Below are positions 23,484 to 35,424 of a stretch of 64,000 nucleotides of DNA, piece after piece; the stretch's first letter is position 1, and every line of letters starts with the position of its first letter. This DNA comes from Solenopsis invicta (lineage: Eukaryota > Arthropoda > Insecta > Hymenoptera > Formicidae), in assembly GCF_016802725.1 (NCBI RefSeq), contig NC_052672.1, forward strand, positions 8,895,685 through 8,959,684, read 5' to 3'. The position numbers and the translations under genes are program-made. Below the pieces are notes generated by a model. The model saw only the letters and a list, made by a program, of their open reading frames with translations, had not been told where the DNA came from and did no database searches.

Positions 23484-23741
23484 ACGTTAAGTTAAAGCAC
23501 TGTCTTTTCTTCTCTGCCTGTTTAGATCGGCATCAAGAAACCCAGGATTGACTCGTCGACGCGTGCGACACGATACGACGCGTCCCTTCTTTCTTCGAAT
23601 CCAAACGCTCTTCCGTAAACGCGCGATCGCATAATTAATTCGTCGCGCCACGTGTCACGCGTTGGCTTTCGCCTCACGCGCATCACCTTCCTCGCGTAAT
23701 TCCGAACGAGAAGGGAATGCTGATCGCGCGCACTTACTCAC

Positions 23742-23960
23742 CGGCTGCTACTCCCCGCGGAAAAACACGAACTTTCTACCGCGCATATCGAATTACCGGA
23801 CGTGATACCGCGGACGTCACTGGCGATGCTCGGCAGCGAGCGCAAATTGACCGAAAACCCGTAACAGGACGACGCCAGAAGTTGCCGGCGATACGAATCG
23901 TCTTACAAGAAGGCGCACTCGTTGAAGCGCGAATTACGCTCACCGATTAAAAAAGCCAGG
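23742..23960 (-). other. Candidate 5' exon with strong donor (minus strand)
   Basis: On the minus strand a consensus donor (GCAGCCG followed by GTGAGTAAG) ends a CpG-rich segment. No convincing acceptor lies upstream, so if real this would be a first, mostly untranslated exon. The exact 5' limit is unknown; the given boundary only marks the CpG-rich block. It is on the same strand as the exon at 2336-2401, but a link between them is inference only. Confidence 0.2.
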
Positions 23961-24296
23961 CCTCGACTTGGTGCACAAGTAGTTAATGTGTAAGAAACGG
24001 CGTGAGTACCGACGAGTACCGGCTGTTACTTCATGAACGTTTCATAAAAATCAGAATATTAAACGAGATTCACATGAACCAATTTATGTAAACAAATTGT
24101 TTGTTTTTTTTTTTTTATTATTCAGAGAAGGAGAGAATCAGAATCGTTATTATTTTGCGCTCTGAGATGGCATCCTCTCAAGCGCTAAAATTTACGAAGC
24201 AAGAAATGGACACGTATTATCCGACGTGTTATTCGTTTTATAAAGAAATGTGAATCTCTCCTTTATAAAAACAAAAAGAAAAAAAAACAAAATGTA

Positions 24297-24453
24297 CATT
24301 GAGAAAAAAGTTGTTAATTTTTTAACTTGATTAAATTTCTTCAAGCATCTATATATTTAAGTTAAATACATAAATGCTTAAATTAAAGTTCAAATATCTT
24401 ATATATTTGAATTAAATACATAAATACTTAAACCGAAGAAATTTACGAATCTT
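24297..24453. mobile_element. Short relative of the CACTGAGAGAAAA element
   Basis: The left side (CATTGAGAAAAAAGTTGTTA and AACTTGATTAAATTTCTTCA) is nearly the same as the left end of the element at 32793. The right side has the mirrored GAAGAAATTTA block. Its interior repeats the AAATACATAAATRCTTAAA unit twice. Confidence 0.55.
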
Positions 24454-24957
24454 GGAATATTTTAAATCAAGTACCTTATAAAGTATTTGTTTTCGAGTCT
24501 TCGAATCTTAAACCATCAAAGCTTTTCGTAATAAAAAGAGAGAGAGATAACGTGAAAAGAAAAACAGATGATTGTCGTTTAATGCAGACGTTTACTAAAA
24601 ATTTAAATATCCGAAGTAACTGGAATTGTGCGAGCAAGAGCCGCTCGCGAAAGAATTGGCAGCTGCGTTGGCGGTGCATAATGAAAGACGTAAGGCGCAT
24701 ACGAAGTCTCTACACGCCCCGACCTAGCCGCGGCGTAATTGTTTGCGACTTGCGAAACTTACGCAATCGATCGCGGCCGCGCGGAAGCTCGTTAGAAAAC
24801 AAACCGCCGCTGCCGCCGCCGCGAGCGCGCGGCTCCATCGGCGACAATCGCGTCGAGCTCCGAGTACAGAGTTTCGAGTACGAGCGAGCGAGCTCCGATC
24901 GGAAAGCCGATTTTCTCCCTCGTACTCCAAGGCGAATTTAATATCCCAAGCGCTTGG

Positions 24958-25013
24958 CGACGACGACGACGACGACGTCGACGACGACGATGACGTCGAC
25001 GACGAAGACGATG
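24958..25013 (+). repeat. (GAC)n trinucleotide tract
   Basis: This tract of CGA/GAC units with a few substitutions encodes poly-Asp on one strand and poly-Ser/Arg on the other. I regard it as a microsatellite. Confidence 0.85.
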
Positions 25014-25371
25014 GTACCAGCGCTCGCGCGTACACACGGCCGCACGTGTCCGTGTGTCAAAACCACCGCCGCCGTGCCGGGGGAGTTTCTTGCTGTAACT
25101 AACTACTCGCAAATTTATCGAGGCACCGACTCCGAGTTTCTCTCGCCCGCCGGCGGCGGTTCTGGAAGGTGCGTGGGCGGAGGCTACCGCCGGAGGTAAC
25201 CGGGGAAACTTTCCAACAGTTTCTCCCCCTTCACCCTTGTCTCCTTTGCCACCCCAGTCCCGTTCGCCTTCGTCTTCGAGCTCTCTCCTTCCACCCCCGG
25301 ACAGAGAGGGAGGTAAGGCGACGTGGGTGGCGATGGAACAGCGCCGAGGCGGCGCTCCGAGGACGAAGGGA

Positions 25372-25417
25372 CCCGCCACCGCCGCCACCGCCGCCACCGC
25401 CGTCGCCGTCGCCGACG
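25372..25417 (+). repeat. (CCGCCA)n tract
   Basis: Hexanucleotide units CCGCCA grade into CCGTCG. It lies inside the GC-rich island. Confidence 0.8.
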
Positions 25418-27257
25418 CCCGCGAACTTGTAGTTTATGAATTTATAGCGGCGGAAAGCAGCAGCCGGTGGTAAAGGCAACCGAGTTATGCACGCTCCAGT
25501 TTATTCCGTCTCACCGCCAAGATTTTCCGCATTGAAATTTCCCGGGGAGAGAAAGAAACCGCGTAAGGTGCGACGTCGCTCGCCTCTACGCGGGTACACC
25601 CTTCTCCCTCCCTCCCTCCCTCTTCCCTTGCTACCCCTCCGAACTCGCACTCCCTCCGTGTCCCTGCAGAGAGATGTTTTACGAAGGACACACACTCTCC
25701 CGCACATTCGCGCTCGCTAATTAACATCGTTAGTTCCGAAGTGTTTCCCGGAGAGGAAGATACTTCTCACGAGAGAACTTCGGGTTTTTCGCGCGTTTGA
25801 GACCATTTCTGGGTTTTTTTTTCCTTTCCCTCTTTCTTCGGAGAGTAGATGGTAATAAGTAGACGGCAATGATCTCTACTCTCCTTAATTTCTTTTAAAC
25901 ATAGAATTCCCGCAGAAAATTCTTGACGCGCGTTCAAAGACTAAAATATATAGCAAAATCCATTTGGCTCGCAGCGCACTTTTAAAAAGCGAACGAACAA
26001 AGTTAGTTGGACGCCGAGCACTTTAAAAATATTATGCTATGCGACCTGCGTTGTAGGTCCCTCGCGTACACGCCTCTCGAGTTAGGTGCAGCTCGGAAAC
26101 CAATGTAACCGCATACGCCTATTCCGTTTCCTGCGAAAACACGATGAGTTCCAATTACACAACGGATACCTGGCGCGAAGAGGAGGCCGTGCATTTGCGT
26201 TAATTTCACATGTACGTACGGTCCCACACGTAAATGTAAAGAAGCGAGGAGTAATTTAAATATCAAAATCGCAGCAAAATGGGCGCGTCGCCTGTAAACA
26301 ATCTCTTTTTTATTTCACCACGCGACGTCGATTAGACGTACTTGCGAAAGTTTGGACACCAATAAATGACTGCAGCGGCTTTATAATTGTTTATCTCTAA
26401 GTTGCTTTTAAATGCTAGTCATAGTCCATTAGAATTGAGGGCTGACAATTCATAGTTCCAAAAGAAGAAATCGTTATAGATAAATGATCGTGTGAATGAA
26501 GGTAAAAATAATTTCCATAAATTGTCCCAATTATCTCCTGAAATGCTTGAAAGCCTCCGCGGATGTTTCCGTGCGTGGTATTTGTAATTCTCCAGTGTAA
26601 ATACGATGTATATACTACTACTAGCACGCGTATTTTTAGTTTTGATCATCGGAAAGTTTTAACCTTGACTATCACCAATCTCGACCAGTAAATTAAAAAA
26701 AAAATGAGTAATGCGATTCCATTCGACATGGACGAAGATGTAACGTAACTGCAACTTGTTTCGATTTAAATTGTCCATTGAAGAATACTTGATCAAAAGC
26801 CGAAACGATTGTTTAGTAAATAGTAAACGAATTTAGAAACGATCGTTTGGATTGTTACAAACAAAATTTTATTTGAAATATTAAATGGTTTGACATTTAA
26901 TTTATGTTACGTCACTTAAATGAATTGTAGCATGAATATCCCACTCAGCTATTTGTCCAATTATTTCTTTATTAAAATATATAATTTATCAATTTTGATC
27001 CTTGTTTGGATTTTCTTCAATGTTATAAAATTTAATAAATGATCTTATGGTTACAGACGTCTAAGATGCTGTAATTTCACTTCTTCGTTTAAAGATGAAA
27101 TTTTACATAGTCAGTTATTCGGAAAATCCTCGCTAAACAGAGAGTAAGCTCCTTGTGAAATTATGAGATTGTGACAATTAAAAATTATCTCTTATGGCTC
27201 TTGCCAGCAGTTATCACTGACTAACTTTTACTACTTTTATCTGAAACTGATTTATGA

Positions 27258-27390
27258 CTGTTGCCATCAACCCAGATTAACTTTGATCTCGATTTAACTT
27301 ACACTTTTTTTTAAATTTTAAGTATTGGTAAAAGATAAAGAGTAAGTTAAACTAACAATGAGATCACAGTTAATCTACAATGGTGGAAAT
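27258..27390. mobile_element. Hairpin element (family H), copy 1
   Basis: The left arm (CCAGATTAACTTTGATCTCG, then TTTAACTTACACTTTT) and the right arm (AGTAAGTTAAACTAACAATG, then AGATCACAGTTAATCTACAA) are mirror images with mismatches. The outer right end TTTCCACCATTGTAGATTAA (minus strand) is repeated at 63904. Confidence 0.7.
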
Positions 27391-27670
27391 GCACATTAGT
27401 CTCGGACAATTGTTTGAGATGTTATCGAACCTTTTCAACTTGAAATAATAAGTTGTCTGTGGTAGACACTGATACACTGTTTACTCATAAATCTCATAAA
27501 TTAGTTTTTCAGATTAAAAAATTGTAAAGCAGAAGTTAGTCGGTGCTGGCAAGATACATAAAAGAGCTCGAATAGTGATATGTTGGATTTTTTCTTGACG
27601 CAATCAGCTATCTACAATAAGCACTGATAAGAAATGTAAAGCATTTTCAAGTTTTGAGTTAGTCACCAAC

Positions 27671-28365
27671 GGAAAAGATTTTTTAATGCTATTACTCTTT
27701 TATGTATCATAAAAGAAGATTGACATATAGGGACAATCATAATTATCATTGGAAAGGGAATATTATATTTTTAAATAAAAAAAAAATATGTTAAATTTAG
27801 AATAAAATGATTTTGGTGCTTTCTCATGAATTTTCTCAGACAGATTTAAATTGGACAATGGAAATTTGTGGTGAATCTTATAATATTTTGGATTTAACAA
27901 TAAATTGATCTGAGAAAAATTTGAAGACTATTCTTTCTGATAAAAAATATAAAGGCCGTAAAGGAGCTCGCTTCGTAGATATCAAAAATATCCACATAAA
28001 GACTCGCTTTATGAATGCGCAGGCAAAGACTGCTGGATGCGCTAATTATAATACATCGCATGCGAATATTTCTTACGAGAGCGCTTGTCCGCACGATTCC
28101 TTATTGGTGACATTTCTGCGCAGCGATTAATCATCGTGCGTTAAAATATTGAGTAAATTTTTTATTCTAAATGTAAGAATATATAAGTTAAAATTTTTAT
28201 GTGTCTCGAAACAATAAATCAATCTTATTTAATTCGACGACGGAGCATAGAAATTATAGACCTCATCTTAATATTGCTTTACTTTTATACTGCGTAAGGT
28301 TGCAATAGAATTAAGCACGATAAGAATATTTTTAATTTTGTTATTAGAATTTCTGAAAGGAAAGC
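27671..28365 (+). repeat. Dispersed repeat family D, copy 2 (continuous)
   Basis: This is the uninterrupted reference copy. It shares its first 320 bases with copies 1 and 3 and its remainder with copy 3, including ATAATACATCGCATGCGAAT, TAATTCGACGA and ATTATAGACCTCATCTTAAT blocks. Short frames of 60-70 codons inside show no transposase motif. It is about 695 bp. Neither terminal inverted repeats nor a poly-A tail is clear, so the class is unknown. Confidence 0.75.
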
Positions 28366-30867
28366 AACGCGAATTGAAAACGTTGTTCGATGAAAATTGG
28401 ACCTAGATATTAAAAGCGTTTGTAGGACTTGATAGATTTGATAAATCAACAATATTCCGCTAAAGCTTTGATAAAATGACTTTAATACTTTTGCGCAAGC
28501 ATCTAATATTTTACCTAATATCATATAGACACACAATCCCGTCGGAATAAAAGCGCGGCACTCAAATAGGCTATAATAATCGGAGCATCTGCGGGTTGAT
28601 GCACGGTTCCGCGAAGAGATTGTGCACGTGCGTGCAGCGGGGTGCGTTACGTACACGCGACACCCCGACGGTGTCGGCGTGTCACGGATTCTGATACGGT
28701 CACGGTGACCGACGATGCTCTCCCCCCTTCTCTCTCCCTCGTGACACCGGGGTCTCAAAAGCACCCACCGTGTCTCCGGTATGACACACTGAATGCGTGG
28801 GACTACGAACGCCTCTTCGGGAATCTTCACTGATCGTCTCTCCGGGCTTCTCTCTACACCGAGCTAGTGATTTGCTCGTCTTTCACGCACGAGCTACGAA
28901 AATTGACACACAATTGATATGTAGAGATCTGCTGTAATTTGTGTTGAACTAGAAAATTGTAATAATTTTTTTTTCTATCAAAAAAAATTAATGAACGATA
29001 GACTGACAGAAGCATCGCCGCGCATACTTTGTGTCAATTTGTAGGTATCTCTTGGAACCTAAACGGATTGTAAGCCCGGCGATAATTGTTGCCGCGACGA
29101 CGGCGATCTGGCAACAACGATAAAGGGAAACCGACAATTCTCACGAGGCGGGCCAATATTTGGTCAATAATGTCAATAACCTCGCGCATGACACTTGACG
29201 CTTCTCGTCCCTTTACCGTGTGCGCGTGCACACGGGTGCTGCTGAACGCACACCAAGCACGGGAAACACGCCACGTTTCCCCGACCGAACATGTGCATCG
29301 TGACTGGCCAGTTAACATCTCGACGACGCGAAACACCCTGAGTCATCGATGAGCCGTGGAATCGATCCTCCCGACGAAAGGATACCGCGCACGGAAAAAG
29401 ATTTATTACAAAAATGATTTGACACGTTCGCTACCAGGAGGACTCGGTCGGAAAAATCATCGGCACGTAGCGTGGATAAGATTTAAAGGAACGCATCGTG
29501 TATCTTGTTGCTTGCGGCGTGGAAATGTAGCCAACCGTGTAATCCAAAAATTCATCTGTGTCTGGGGGAGGGGGCAGGAAATCTTATACGTTCAGTAATG
29601 GCGAACCATTAGCCCCCATATCGTCGAAACCTTATGATATCATATTGCCGGGACATTATGTAACTCTCTGCGCGTCCTATTAAATGTCACCGTTTCCCCG
29701 AACGGCGCGAGCCGAAGGGACGAAGAAGGGTACCGGCGACAGGAGGAAAGAGAGCGTTAATAAGACACACTGTCGAATCAATTAATTAGAGGTGCATAAT
29801 TAGATTCATCTAGAGCTGAAGTTTTTACAGAGAGGACAGGCATACTCGATGGGCGTTGATCTGTCCCGAGCTCAGGTAGGAAGAAAGGGCCGTCACGCGC
29901 TGAGCGAGCCAAATTGTGCGGCAAAAACAAAAGAGCGCTTATAATTGCCGGATCAAAAGACGAAGAGTTGTTAAGGAAGCACCGACCTTTCCCCGGAGGA
30001 CGGGGCGACGATGTTTATAGATAAACTCCCTAATTTGCCACGTGACCGGGCAGCCGGGGGCGTAAGGGTAACAAGAATCCATAAATCCCGGACTCGACAC
30101 CGGGAACGCGCGCGCCGCCCCGCGTTAATTCCTCTATTTTTCTCTCCTTTTTTTTTGTTGGTATAACGGGACACATCGCGAAATAATCATCGGCGCGGAA
30201 CGATGTTTATTTTGCGGATACTCGTTGAAGCGCGCTCGATTAAACGTCCATCATGTCGGTAAATTCACGGTGAAATTTCGCCGAAATTGAAAAACCAACC
30301 ATCACACGTCGAAGCCCCTTCCCTGCCCTCCCCCCTCCCCGCCCCTCTCGTCAATATCGGCCGCGCATTACATCGTTGAAAAATTTCGTTTCCGCCTTGA
30401 TGCGAAATTACACGTTCAAACGGTAAACGCGCGAATTCGAGAATTAAAGTTAGAAGGCCGCGCACAGCGCGCGCCGGCTGCGCGCGACAACTTGTCTCGC
30501 GTTTACTGCCGCGATAAATTATTCATGAATCCTCGCCGCTAGCGAGAGGAGAGAACACGCTGGCTCTACACCTCGCGCACATCCACACGGTGTCAATTTT
30601 TTCTCAAATATATCTCCGGTAGCTCTCGAAGCTGTCGTTTCGATCGAGCCGAGGATTCGCTTGGCCAGCACCGTAAACAGAGGTTTCACTTTTGGCCTGG
30701 CTAATTATGCGCCGTCATAAATCGAAGGTAAACAGCGTCGGTGCCGATACGCGCACCCGTCGTCCTTCCTGCATCTTACAGAAAGTATTCCGTGTTATTA
30801 CAATTTTACACGATCGCAGATACGACGCGACGCCGCGTTCTACAGTCGAATTTAATGTAACACCCAC
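28366..30867. other. Stretch without a recognised gene apart from a microexon candidate
   Basis: A 181-codon minus-strand frame (28285-28830) overlaps the end of the family D repeat and has no domain-like features. The rest is CpG-rich unique DNA. The only splice-flanked candidate is at 29831-29875. Confidence 0.45.
29831..29875 (+). CDS. Candidate 45-bp microexon
   Basis: It is preceded by an acceptor-like GAAGTTTTTACAG and followed by a good donor (CTCAG then GTAGGAAG). The 45 bases form 15 in-phase codons (RGQAYSMGVDLSRAQ); a second frame is also open and the third has a stop. If the acceptor is not used, the internal ATG could start a nine-codon first exon. There is no family match and no partner exon, so the call rests on splice signals only. 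Confidence 0.22.
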
Positions 30868-31930
30868 AGAAAAGATTTCTGGATTCAATGCTATTAATCT
30901 TCTATGTGTCATAAAATAAGATTAATATCATAAATATAAATTGTTAGGAGCAGATTATTTTATTCTCAAATGGAAAAATCCTTATATCTAGATTTTAGAA
31001 TAAAATAGTCTTGGTGTTGTCCCATCAAATTGTTCAAACAGATTTAATTAGACAATGGAAATTTGCACTGAATCTCATAATATTCTTGATTTGACAGTAC
31101 ATTGATTTGAGGGAAATTTGAAGAATTTTTTTTTAAGATATCACGAACGTCCAAAGGAGCTACTCGCTTTGTAAATACCAAAAATACCTCAACTCATAGC
31201 CAAAAAATTCATAAGAACTTTGCCATACGCGTGAGCAAAAGGCTGCTCACTAAGTATGAGAAATATTTGGCGAGATAGACCAAACAGTTTAGTTAAACAG
31301 TGATCACTTAAATTTTATAATTATAATTATTAAACATACAGTTGTTTTGACCAAACAATCCGTAGCCTTAACCAAACAATTGTTTTTACAAACAACTTAT
31401 AACCAAATGACTCGTTAAATGAGACTAAATGTTTGATACCAGTACCTATAAAATTCGTTTGGATTAATTAAACTCTTTAATTAAACGTTTGATTAATAAT
31501 CTAAAAGCAGCATATGAATTAAAAAACTATTAAGTAAAGTAAGGCCAATAAGTTTGATTAATATTGCTCTCGGTGCAGTTTTCGCGGATGCGTTGATTAT
31601 AATGTATCGCGTGCGAATCTTTTTTACGAGGGAGTGCTTGTTCGCACAATTTCCTATCGATGATATCTCGAATACTCTATAGTGATTAATCAAAGTACAT
31701 TATAAATTACAACGAGCAAATTTTTAGTCTAAATGTAAAAATATATAAGTTGAAATGTATACATGCTGCTCTCGTTTTAAAATAACAAGTCAATCTTGTT
31801 TAATTCGATGAAGAGTAGGAATTATAGACCGCATCTTAATATTGCTTTATTTTTATACTGTACAAGGTTGCAAGATTAAGCACGTCAGAATAGTTTTAGT
31901 TTTATTATTAAAAATCTTTTCTGAGAAGGA
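30868..31930 (+). repeat. Dispersed repeat family D, copy 3 (split by an insertion)
   Basis: It follows copy 2 from AGAAAAGATTTCTGGATTCA to a GGCTGCT motif at 31247 and resumes at GGATGCGTTGATTATAAT at 31586, running to 31930. The 338 bases in between are absent from copy 2. Similarity is about 75-80% by eye. Confidence 0.75.
31248..31585. mobile_element. 338-bp insertion inside family D copy 3
   Basis: Its ends read CACTAAGTATGAGAAATA and, on the opposite strand, GCACCGAGAGCAATATTA a few bases in. This echoes the CACTGAGAGAAAA ends of the other elements. The interior is AT-rich with repeated CCAAACAAT-like words and is non-coding. It could instead be ancestral sequence deleted from copy 2. 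Confidence 0.45.
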
Positions 31931-32792
31931 GCGGAAGCAAATTACAAGCGAATACATTAACAAACGTTTAATGTTATCAAAAGTGCACTAAATTTCATGC
32001 ACATACTTTTCAATTATAAATACATTAAATTTAATGTGCTTTGAATTTAATGTTTACAAATTCACTGAATTTCATGACATTAAAAAAAATGTTGCATAAT
32101 TATAATGAGATTCTTCTTTCAATAGTAATTACGTGTAGCAAATGACGTCACGCGAATAATGTAGCAATTTATCATTTGCTACGTTACACAGGACTTTACG
32201 TGGAACCTTGAAAATCGTAAAACACGGGAGAAAGTTAATAAATGTCGGGACATCGCTCGTAAAACGCGGTGCCTAAGCGAGCATGACGGGTAACAAGTGT
32301 CGCCGTTTAATTAGTCGATGGAGGTATAAATTGAAGACGCATCTATAAAAGATCATCATCAACGCTGTTCGCCTCGCTGAGTGCCGACGACGCGCGCATA
32401 AGCACGCACGCATCGTCGGCACCGCCAAGCGCGCCGGCTGCGACGAGGGTTGACTGTCATCAATTAATGCGCACGCGATGGCTTAAGATCACTTGAGCAA
32501 AACAGTTCGAGCAACAGATCGAAATGTGAATCAATTTCCATTGAACTTTCGCCTCTTGCAATTAGACCGTAATGAGCAGCGAAGTGACAAGTGAACGTGT
32601 CAGTGCGCCGAGGCGAATCACGAAGTTCGAAACGGCAAAGATTTGATAATTACGATGTTTAATTTAATATTCGATCGATCGCTTTTCACTTTCCACGATG
32701 CGTTTTCACGCTTTCCCGCCGAGAGATGTGAGTAAACGGGAGTAATTAAACGCAATCGTCGCAACATAATTACGCATTACGAAGATTTCGCA
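31931..32792. other. Stretch without a recognised gene; TATA-like box
   Basis: TATAAAAG at 32344-32351 is a good TATA-box match, followed by CpG-rich DNA with no obvious initiator. Short ATG frames downstream stop within ten codons, so no transcript can be proposed. Confidence 0.3.
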
Positions 32793-33364
32793 CACTGAGA
32801 GAAAAAGTTGTTAAATTGACTAAATTTTTCAACTTGATTAAATTTCTTCAGTTCAATTATATCTTTATCTACTTCAATTGAACATTTACATGGAAACAAC
32901 ATTTTTGCTCAGACACAGATATGAAAATAATTATGTTCAACCATTAAAAAGTTTACAGTTGCTAGAATGTCAAATTTTCTTGCAGCAATATTATTTACGC
33001 TTGAACGTCTTACATAATTATTTTGATAATCCAAAGTCTGTTTAACTTAAATATATATTTACTTATTAAAAAAAATAATTTTATTATATCAACAAAACTC
33101 AATATATGATTGAGTGCATTTTGATAACTAGGTAAAATTTCTGATTATAATAAGAGATTTTATAATTAGAACGTTTGACAGACTATAATCTGATAATTCC
33201 TACGAGATTTCTGATTCATCTTTCATTCAATAAACGTACTTAGATCTATCAAATTTTTAATTAATGCAACAAGATGCTCTTTTTTTCGATGCTAACTTAA
33301 ATATAATACATAAATACTTGAACTGAAGTAATTTAATCAAGTTAAAAACTTTTTTTTATGAGTG
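32793..33364. mobile_element. TIR element with CACTGAGAGAAAA ends
   Basis: The left end CACTGAGAGAAAAAGTTGTT, then AACTTGATTAAATTTCTTCA, is mirrored at the right (GAAGTAATTTAATCAAGTTA, then TTTTTTTTATGAGTG). A family C MITE (32889-33110) sits inside it. The element has no coding capacity and is likely a non-autonomous DNA transposon. Confidence 0.65.
32889..33110 (+). mobile_element. MITE family C, copy 6 (nested)
   Basis: It starts TTACATGGAAACAACATTTT and carries the family blocks GTTGCTAGAATGTCAAA and CTTACATAATTATTTTGATA. The right end is decayed. Lying within another TIR element, it shows one nested insertion step. Confidence 0.6.
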
Positions 33365-34088
33365 CACGCGTTTTCGTTAAGCGTGTAAATTCTAACGTCA
33401 CATTGTTATTAAAAGGAAACAAATGACGCTTAGTCATATTTGTTTCACGGTCGAGCACTTTTGTAAGAAAGAAAGATTCCACCGCGGGTCGTACGTGCGT
33501 TCAGGTTATTTCTATGCAATGGGACTCCTTTCCCAGGTAAGAGAGGAGACATGTATACGCGCATTAACGCGAATCCGATTCGTGCGCCTTATTGTGTAAG
33601 TATTGCCGTCATACCGTCAAACGTGACACCGGTACGAATTCGGGTGCCATTAACGGGCACATTCAATTTCCACGGGATCGACAAAAGCGTCGAATTACAA
33701 ATTCAAATCCCCGGCACGTGCGTCAAATACGTCGGAATTTTTCTCGCGTGAATTCACCTGTAAAATATAAACCATCACACGCCGCTATTCCGACGAAAAT
33801 AAATTCTCTCGCCGCAATAGCGAGACAAAATCGAGGAAAAAAAGAGAATATTTCGCGCGTAATTAAACTGTTGCACGGAAACTAATTATTCGTAAAAATG
33901 CCGTATCATTATACTCGATCGCACATAAATTTAAAAATTTTTTAATACATTACACAATGCCGTTTGAGTTAAAGAAATTACTTTAACATTCTAATTTAAA
34001 GATACAAATTGCTGAAAGTATAATTTATATCTTTAACACAAATGGAAAAGGTTTTTATAATTATCTGATAGGTATATGCACATAATTC
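33365..34088. other. Stretch without a recognised gene
   Basis: An ATG at 33423 opens 38 codons up to a strong donor (CCCAG then GTAAGAGAGG) at 33537. The frame simply continues for another 20 codons if unspliced, and no family is recognised. I leave it uncalled. Confidence 0.4.
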
Positions 34089-34285
34089 GCACTGAGAGAA
34101 AAAAATACTAAATTTTAATAAATATTTAAAAATGTAAATATTTATTTAATAAAAAGAACCGCTAACTTAATTCTACAACTATCACCTTTTTCATTAAATA
34201 AATATTTATGTATCGTAAGTAAATATTTCATTGCAACTATCCAAACGAGTATTTATTAAAATTTAATAAACTTTTCTCTCAGTGC
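34089..34285. mobile_element. 197-bp MITE, CACTGAGAGAAAA ends
   Basis: The left end GCACTGAGAGAAAAAAATAC, then AAATTTTAATAAATA, is mirrored at the right end by GCACTGAGAGAAAAGTTTAT and AAATTTTAATAAATA (minus strand). The terminal inverted repeat is about 38 bp with few mismatches, one of the best preserved short elements in the window. There is no coding capacity. Confidence 0.8.
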
Positions 34286-34740
34286 ATAAAAAATAGTTTA
34301 TCAAAATGTTTATCACGTCATTAATTTTTTTCATTAAAAAGATGCGATCAGATAACGATTCTTTCCCAGTAATTAGGGATAGTCTCCATACCCGTAGGCG
34401 AACGATCCTCGCGCTAATTCGGATCCAACTACTAACTCTCGAGTGCTCTCAAAGGGCACTCGAGTAATCGCCACCCACGTATGCCAGACGGTACGAAAGT
34501 TCCGCATAGATGAGCGTGCGCGCGCGCGCACATACACGCTTTCACTCAGAAACGAAGGTAGTTGAGAAAGAGAGCACTCGAAGCGTGTACCGAGCCTAAT
34601 TAGGGATATGCCAAGAGTGGACGATCCCATGGACGCGCCACGTGTTTCTTTCGTGTCAGGACGATATGTTCGTCCATCAGACGTGGACGAACATCCCTCG
34701 TTCTCCAGATTGCACATGCACGTACACGTTATATCTATAT

Positions 34741-34770
34741 GTGTGTGTGTGTGTGTGTGTGTGTTGTGTG
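34741..34770 (+). repeat. (GT)n microsatellite
   Basis: About 30 bases of GT with a single slip near the end. Confidence 0.95.
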
Positions 34771-35401
34771 TGGATCTTCCGCTCTTTCTCTCTCCCTCTT
34801 TTTCGCTCTACGTGTTTGGTCGGAAGTGCCTTCTCCGAGTCCGAAGTGTTTGCTCTCGTTGGTAGAGCGAACGGTCGCTCGATTTGTCGGTCCCGTCTCT
34901 CGGGTGCGAGCGGAGACCCCCCATAGTGCATAAGGGTCCAGACGGACACGATACTCGACTCGCTCTTTCCACACGAATCGCAACGAGAACGTTTAATGCC
35001 TGCCGCGATCGCCTCGCGACGCTCCGGATACGCGCGCCCTCGCGCCTCGCTGTCGCTCGCAATTTCAAATCAATATTCGAATCGCACGGGTTAACGGGAA
35101 CAGCAGCATATTGTACCGAAAATGCTTGCGAAATTATTTAACGCCCAACTTTTTTGTCGCGGTACATTTTCATGATTGTTCACAATTCTAGCTCATGCTG
35201 AAATGATTCATTTATCATGAAATCCGATTTGATTAGTTTTGATGAAACATCGCCATCCGCTGTCGGCTTACAATATATCCGATATAATATTCGTTCGCCA
35301 CAATTTAACGCAGTTTACATATCGCTCGAAATTATTTTTGCATTTTTAACATAGCTTCAATAATTTAGCGTGGACGCGTTAGTTGGTTTCCGATTGAATT
35401 T

Positions 35402-35424
35402 ACACACACACACACACACACACA
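35402..35424 (+). repeat. (CA)n microsatellite
   Basis: A CA tract of about 22 bases followed by GAGAGAG. Confidence 0.95.

Larger units (their letters stand above)
23961..27257. other. Stretch without a recognised gene, with GC-rich island
   Basis: From 24700 to about 25740 the DNA is extremely CpG-rich with (GAC)n and (CCGCCA)n runs. Every frame is open somewhere, giving ORFs up to 201 codons made of R, A, G, S and P. Because they overlap on all frames they are not evidence of coding. The flanks are ordinary mixed or AT-rich DNA. Confidence 0.45.

Noticed and set aside
24792..25397. 201-codon minus-strand ORF
   Set aside because: It lies in the GC-rich island with triplet repeats, where all frames are open; poly-Ser and poly-Arg runs come from the repeat.
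28285..28830. 181-codon minus-strand ORF
   Set aside because: It overlaps the end of the dispersed repeat family D and has no domain-like features.
33423..33536. ATG-initiated frame ending at a strong donor GTAAGAGAGG
   Set aside because: The frame continues openly past the donor, no partner exon or promoter was seen, and length is within chance.
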